From: an uncultured Verrucomicrobiota bacterium
GTDB taxonomy: Bacteria > Verrucomicrobiota > Verrucomicrobiia > Opitutales > Seribacteraceae
Direction of reading: 5' to 3'
DNA length: 64,000 nt
Assembly: GCA_902618175.1 (NCBI GenBank)
Contig: CACMZN010000002.1
Location: 38,549 to 102,548 of the forward strand
The position numbers were made by a program, and so were the translations under genes. Of the stretch, positions 63,814-64,000 are shown one piece after another (the first letter of the stretch is position 1; every line of letters starts with the position of its first letter). The notes under the pieces were generated by a model. It worked only from the letters and a program-made list of their open reading frames with translations. It was not told where the DNA came from and made no database searches.

Positions 63814-64000
63814 TTAGGATCTAGAGAACTCGTTTCTCTTAATTTCGATGACATCGTGCGTTGCAGACTCTTTCTGTCCTGCCTGCGTTACTCGAATAAA
63901 TCTTGCTCTTTGCTTGTGTTTAACTAAATCTTTCGCACCCAAATAGCCCAGCCCTGCTCTTATTCCTCCAACCAAAAGTTCTATTGTTTCTTTTACTGTG
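63814..64000 (-). CDS. guaB: inosine-5'-monophosphate dehydrogenase GuaB, C-terminal 62 codons
   Basis: The gene enters from the right edge. The visible end, [19 protein letters not shown] and [20 protein letters not shown], corresponds to the C-terminal GuaB segment GGLRxGMGYxG...ARFxxITxAGxxESHxHDV. The stop is TAA at 63814-63816. GuaB oxidises IMP to XMP and precedes purA by 21 bp, so the branchpoint enzymes for GMP and AMP appear to share a transcript. The rest of the gene lies outside the window. Confidence 0.85.
   Translation of the reverse strand, partial: TVKETIELLVGGIRAGLGYLGAKDLVKHKQRARFIRVTQAGQKESATHDVIEIKRNEFSRS

Overview
The window is a contiguous bacterial chromosome segment of about 43-45 % G+C (estimated by eye), densely packed with housekeeping genes; I saw no phage, transposase or CRISPR. 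The mix suggests a member of Verrucomicrobiota, probably the Opitutia/Puniceicoccales side. It combines a Bat/MoxR membrane complex, a Gld-type ABC exporter with GldG and DUF4340 partners, Asp23/AmaP proteins beside accBC, menaquinone synthesis (menF-menD), a 2-oxoacid:ferredoxin oxidoreductase, a CHASE2 adenylate cyclase, FecR-like and Sel1/MORN proteins, and an mre-mrdA rod-shape cluster. The phylum call is inferred from gene content and was not tested with a tree.

Layout. (1) 1-3505, plus strand: end of an unrecognised gene, then nrnA-truB-ribF. (2) 3495-13431, minus strand: metH-thrS-yidD-menF-menD-mutM, with a near-perfect palindrome just before the metH start. (3) 13568-18057, plus strand: tRNA-Pro(UGG), a Cupin_5 protein, a 2OG-Fe(II) oxygenase, korA-korB and a 55-residue membrane peptide. 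(4) 18128-23437, minus strand: a four-gene exported/surface-protein operon. Its first gene is a long repeat-rich secreted protein broken by a one-base deletion inside a 39-bp repeat; it is followed by an outer-membrane barrel-like protein, a FecR-like protein and a Sel1+MORN protein. (5) 23543-25457, minus strand: tRNA-Leu(CAG), an unrecognised protein and aroC. (6) 25591-27268, plus strand: SRP RNA and dnaX. dnaX contains an A11 tract exactly where the gamma-like product ends and a -1 frame continues into a tau-like C-terminus. (7) 27285-35991, minus strand: moxR-DUF58-small membrane protein-batA-batB/C fusion-batD-batE. (8) 36138-39869, plus strand: CHASE2 adenylate cyclase with a large coiled-coil insert. 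(9) 39873-47501, minus strand: a thioredoxin-fold protein, mreB-mreC-mreD-mrdA and lgt with a CNNM/CBS protein. (10) 47594-48694, plus strand: gcvT. (11) 48715-51467, minus strand: accB-accC-asp23-amaP. (12) 51559-64000, minus strand: guaB(partial), purA-nadC-birA-coaX, then a Gld-type ABC exporter (ATPase, permease, GldG), a DUF4340 protein and an AsmA-like protein, mostly joined by 4-bp overlaps.

How the genes connect. BirA would biotinylate AccB, whose gene lies about 9 kb away. PurA and GuaB compete for IMP. MreBCD, MrdA and Lgt serve envelope growth. MenF and MenD do the first menaquinone steps from chorismate, which AroC makes. MetH supplies methionine and tetrahydrofolate, and GcvT feeds one-carbon units into the same folate pool.

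The items most worth a second look are the dnaX slippery tract, the frameshifted surface operon, the loss of zinc-binding cysteines in both MutM and DnaX, the BatB/C protein with SdrD-like calcium-motif domains, the Gld-type exporter co-transcribed with an AsmA-like protein, and the metH palindrome.
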